Shown here: positions 14,391-15,686 of the stretch, piece after piece | Layout of the letters: each line of letters opens with the position of its first letter | Position numbering within the stretch: the stretch's first letter is position 1 | DNA from: Caldifarciminota bacterium | Lineage (GTDB): Bacteria > Hydrothermota > Tepidihabitantia > Tepidihabitantales > CAIPLT01 | Assembly (NCBI GenBank): GCA_025061975.1 | Contig: JANXBB010000258.1 | Span: 1 to 15,686, forward strand | DNA length: 15,686 bases | Direction of reading: 5' to 3' | Notes under the pieces: model-generated | What the model was told of the DNA's origin: nothing | Seen by the model: only the letters and a program-made list of their open reading frames with translations | The model's database searches: none | Program-made: the position numbers and the translations under genes

Positions 14391-15572
14391 TTAAAACCGA
14401 TAAAACATTCTAATCTGTTCCCCTTGCCGATCAATTACTAAATCAACTTGCCGTTTAACACCTTGAGCAATGCGTGCAAAATCTTCGGCATTTTTGGGCC
14501 GTTCATTATTTAACGATATGATAATATCACCTGGCGCAACTCCCAAAATCTCACCAATCGAATTTCGTTCAACCTCCAAAACCACTACACCTTCTGCACT
14601 GTTAAGCTGATATTTCCTCATAAGGGCATAATTATTATCAGCAACCACAAGCCCGATCTTGGTCTTAAATTTTTGAATCTCAGCTTCGTTTAATCTTTTT
14701 TTACTTGCGCTTTGCGCATCTTTTATAAATTTCTTTACGACATTTATCGGTATTGCAAAACCGATTCCTTCGGAACCGCCACTGCGCGAGAAAATAAAAG
14801 TGTTAATACCAATAACCTCACCTAACGCATTAACTAATGGTCCTCCGGAATTACCAGGATTTATTGCCGCATCGGTTTGAATCATATTTCGATAGACCCG
14901 CTCATCACCCCGCCCAGACTTTATCGTCCGGTTAAGAGCGGAAATTACCCCAACTGTTACTGTAGGATGAGCGTCTTCTAATAAAAAACCAAAAGGATTG
15001 CCTAAAGCAATACACCACTCACCAATCATTAAATCGTCAGAATTCCCCAGCACTGCAAAAGGTAGATCCTTACCTTTAATCCGCACCAAAGCTAAATCGT
15101 AAGTCGGATCAATATCAATTATCTCGCCATCAAATTCGCGATCATCCGGTAAGGTTACTTTTATTTTTGTAGCTTTTTCAACTACATGAGCATTGGTAAT
15201 AATATCCCCATCTTTATTAATTATAACTCCCGAACCTAAACTTTGAACTTGCTCTTTATATTGCCTGCGGGGAAAAAAGTCTCTAAAAAACTCATCAAAA
15301 AAGGGGTCAGAAAATGGGGTAAAAAACGGGGTGGTGGTAACTATTCGTTCTTGAATTACAGTAATTGATACAACCGCCGGACTTACCTTTTGCGCTGCTC
15401 GAACAATTGCCGTAACTCGGGAATTATTAAGCTCGGCGTCAAGAGAAGTTTTCTGTATAAGTTCATATCCAGGATATTGCTGAATAACCAAGGGGCGTGA
15501 ACGAGAAAAAATTAACCACGCGCCAAGAAAAATTGAAATTCCGCCAACAAGATATAGTATCACTCGACGCAT
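14391..15572 (-). CDS. HtrA/DegP-family serine protease, one PDZ domain
   Basis: A 393-residue envelope protease and quality-control factor. Residues 3-22 form a single hydrophobic segment that acts as uncleaved anchor or signal, placing the rest outside the inner membrane. The trypsin-like domain (about 50-290) has the full triad: His129 in ITNAHVV, Asp159 in DLALVRI and Ser242 in NPGNSGGPLV, with LGSGVII and GFAIPI as expected. A Phe/Pro-rich loop (about 79-103; nine Phe between 83 and 100) corresponds to the PFF..FF loop of this family. One PDZ domain (about 305-390, with GVVVLEVE and GVAPGDIIISLNN) closes the protein, a DegS-like layout, shorter than two-PDZ DegP. The ATG lies eight bases after a consensus -10, so the mRNA is probably leaderless. 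First gene of the operon; TAA stop one base before purB. Confidence 0.93.
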   Translation of the reverse strand: MRRVILYLVGGISIFLGAWLIFSRSRPLVIQQYPGYELIQKTSLDAELNNSRVTAIVRAAQKVSPAVVSITVIQERIVTTTPFFTPFSDPFFDEFFRDFFPRRQYKEQVQSLGSGVIINKDGDIITNAHVVEKATKIKVTLPDDREFDGEIIDIDPTYDLALVRIKGKDLPFAVLGNSDDLMIGEWCIALGNPFGFLLEDAHPTVTVGVISALNRTIKSGRGDERVYRNMIQTDAAINPGNSGGPLVNALGEVIGINTFIFSRSGGSEGIGFAIPINVVKKFIKDAQSASKKRLNEAEIQKFKTKIGLVVADNNYALMRKYQLNSAEGVVVLEVERNSIGEILGVAPGDIIISLNNERPKNAEDFARIAQGVKRQVDLVIDRQGEQIRMFYRF

Positions 15573-15580
15573 ACTGGTAA

Positions 15581-15608
15581 ATTATAACTTTTATCTAACA
15601 AAAGTCAA
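15581..15608 (-). promoter_or_regulatory. Promoter of the htrA-purB-ACAD operon, near-leaderless
   Basis: Minus strand: -35 TTGACT (15603-15608), 16-base spacer, consensus -10 TATAAT (15581-15586). The predicted start site is about 15572-15575, at or within a few bases of the ATG (15570-15572), leaving no room for a Shine-Dalgarno sequence. Heat-shock (sigma-32) or sigma-E-like boxes were not seen. Confidence 0.75.
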
Positions 15609-15622
15609 CTAAAAATAAATAA

Positions 15623-15686
15623 CTATACTTCTTTCGCCTTTGGGAACTGGTAAAAAAATGACTCAATATTACCCATTTGCCCATAT
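15623..15686 (-). CDS. Possible 3' end of an unknown gene (partial)
   Basis: The minus strand is open from the window edge to TAG at 15623-15625, encoding the C-terminal residues YGQMGNIESFFYQFPKAKEV. If real it is the last part of a gene upstream of htrA, stopping 14 bases before the htrA -35 box. Too short to identify. The alternative on the other strand is a gene start at ATG 15658 (MTQYYPFAH, running off the edge) with only a weak ribosome site; both cannot easily be real. Confidence 0.3.
   Translation of the reverse strand, partial: YGQMGNIESFFYQFPKAKEV

Noticed and set aside
15265..15340. Four GGGG tracts on the plus strand, possible G-quadruplex
   Set aside because: They are the complement of Pro/Phe codons in the HtrA Phe-rich loop, with long unequal loops; explained by coding content.

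Overview
The window is AT-rich bacterial DNA with dense, mostly housekeeping gene content. An RND pump, an outer-membrane TolC-type channel, a lipoprotein-type adaptor and a membrane-anchored HtrA protease indicate a diderm (Gram-negative-type) cell. Protein-level flavour (Lys/Ile/Glu-rich, acyl-CoA dehydrogenase of the type ending [11 protein letters not shown]-like second GTPase) suits an uncultured bacterium of a candidate phylum rather than a familiar model genus, but I cannot name the lineage from sequence alone. No rRNA, tRNA, CRISPR array, insertion sequence or phage gene was seen.

Layout. Region 1 (2-3934, minus strand): a promoter at 3906-3934 drives an EF-G-like translational GTPase, then ribD (deaminase/reductase) and ribE (riboflavin synthase), tightly packed. 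Region 2 (3842-4324): a 483-base divergent intergenic stretch holding promoters for both sides and two short candidate ORFs with Shine-Dalgarno-like sequences. Region 3 (4325-5167, plus): a stand-alone Rossmann/DUF2520 dehydrogenase-like gene, apparently leaderless. Region 4 (5168-11682, plus): one operon tetR-tolC-adaptor-RND pump-usp, with a strong promoter and a perfect 8-bp inverted repeat operator just after it; genes overlap or nearly touch, so TetR probably represses its own efflux operon. Region 5 (11686-15608, minus): operon htrA-purB-acyl-CoA dehydrogenase-62-aa protein, from a promoter that places the start site almost on the htrA ATG. The right edge contains the probable end of another gene.

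How the genes relate. The tetR operon is a self-contained tripartite efflux system whose adaptor lacks the usual alpha-helical hairpin, plus a universal stress protein. The htrA operon mixes envelope proteolysis, purine synthesis and acyl-CoA oxidation without obvious pathway logic. The riboflavin genes make the FAD precursor that an acyl-CoA dehydrogenase would use, but that link is only inference.

Main oddities: the acyl-CoA dehydrogenase reading frame is otherwise complete but broken by one in-frame TGA; ribD and ribE are in the same frame separated by a single TGA; the EF-G-like protein has NKLK in place of NKxD; the RND adaptor is hairpin-less; two promoters imply leaderless mRNAs. TGA clearly serves as a stop elsewhere here (two ATGA overlaps) and Trp is written TGG, so a changed genetic code is not supported. 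I did not find a clearly new multi-gene system.
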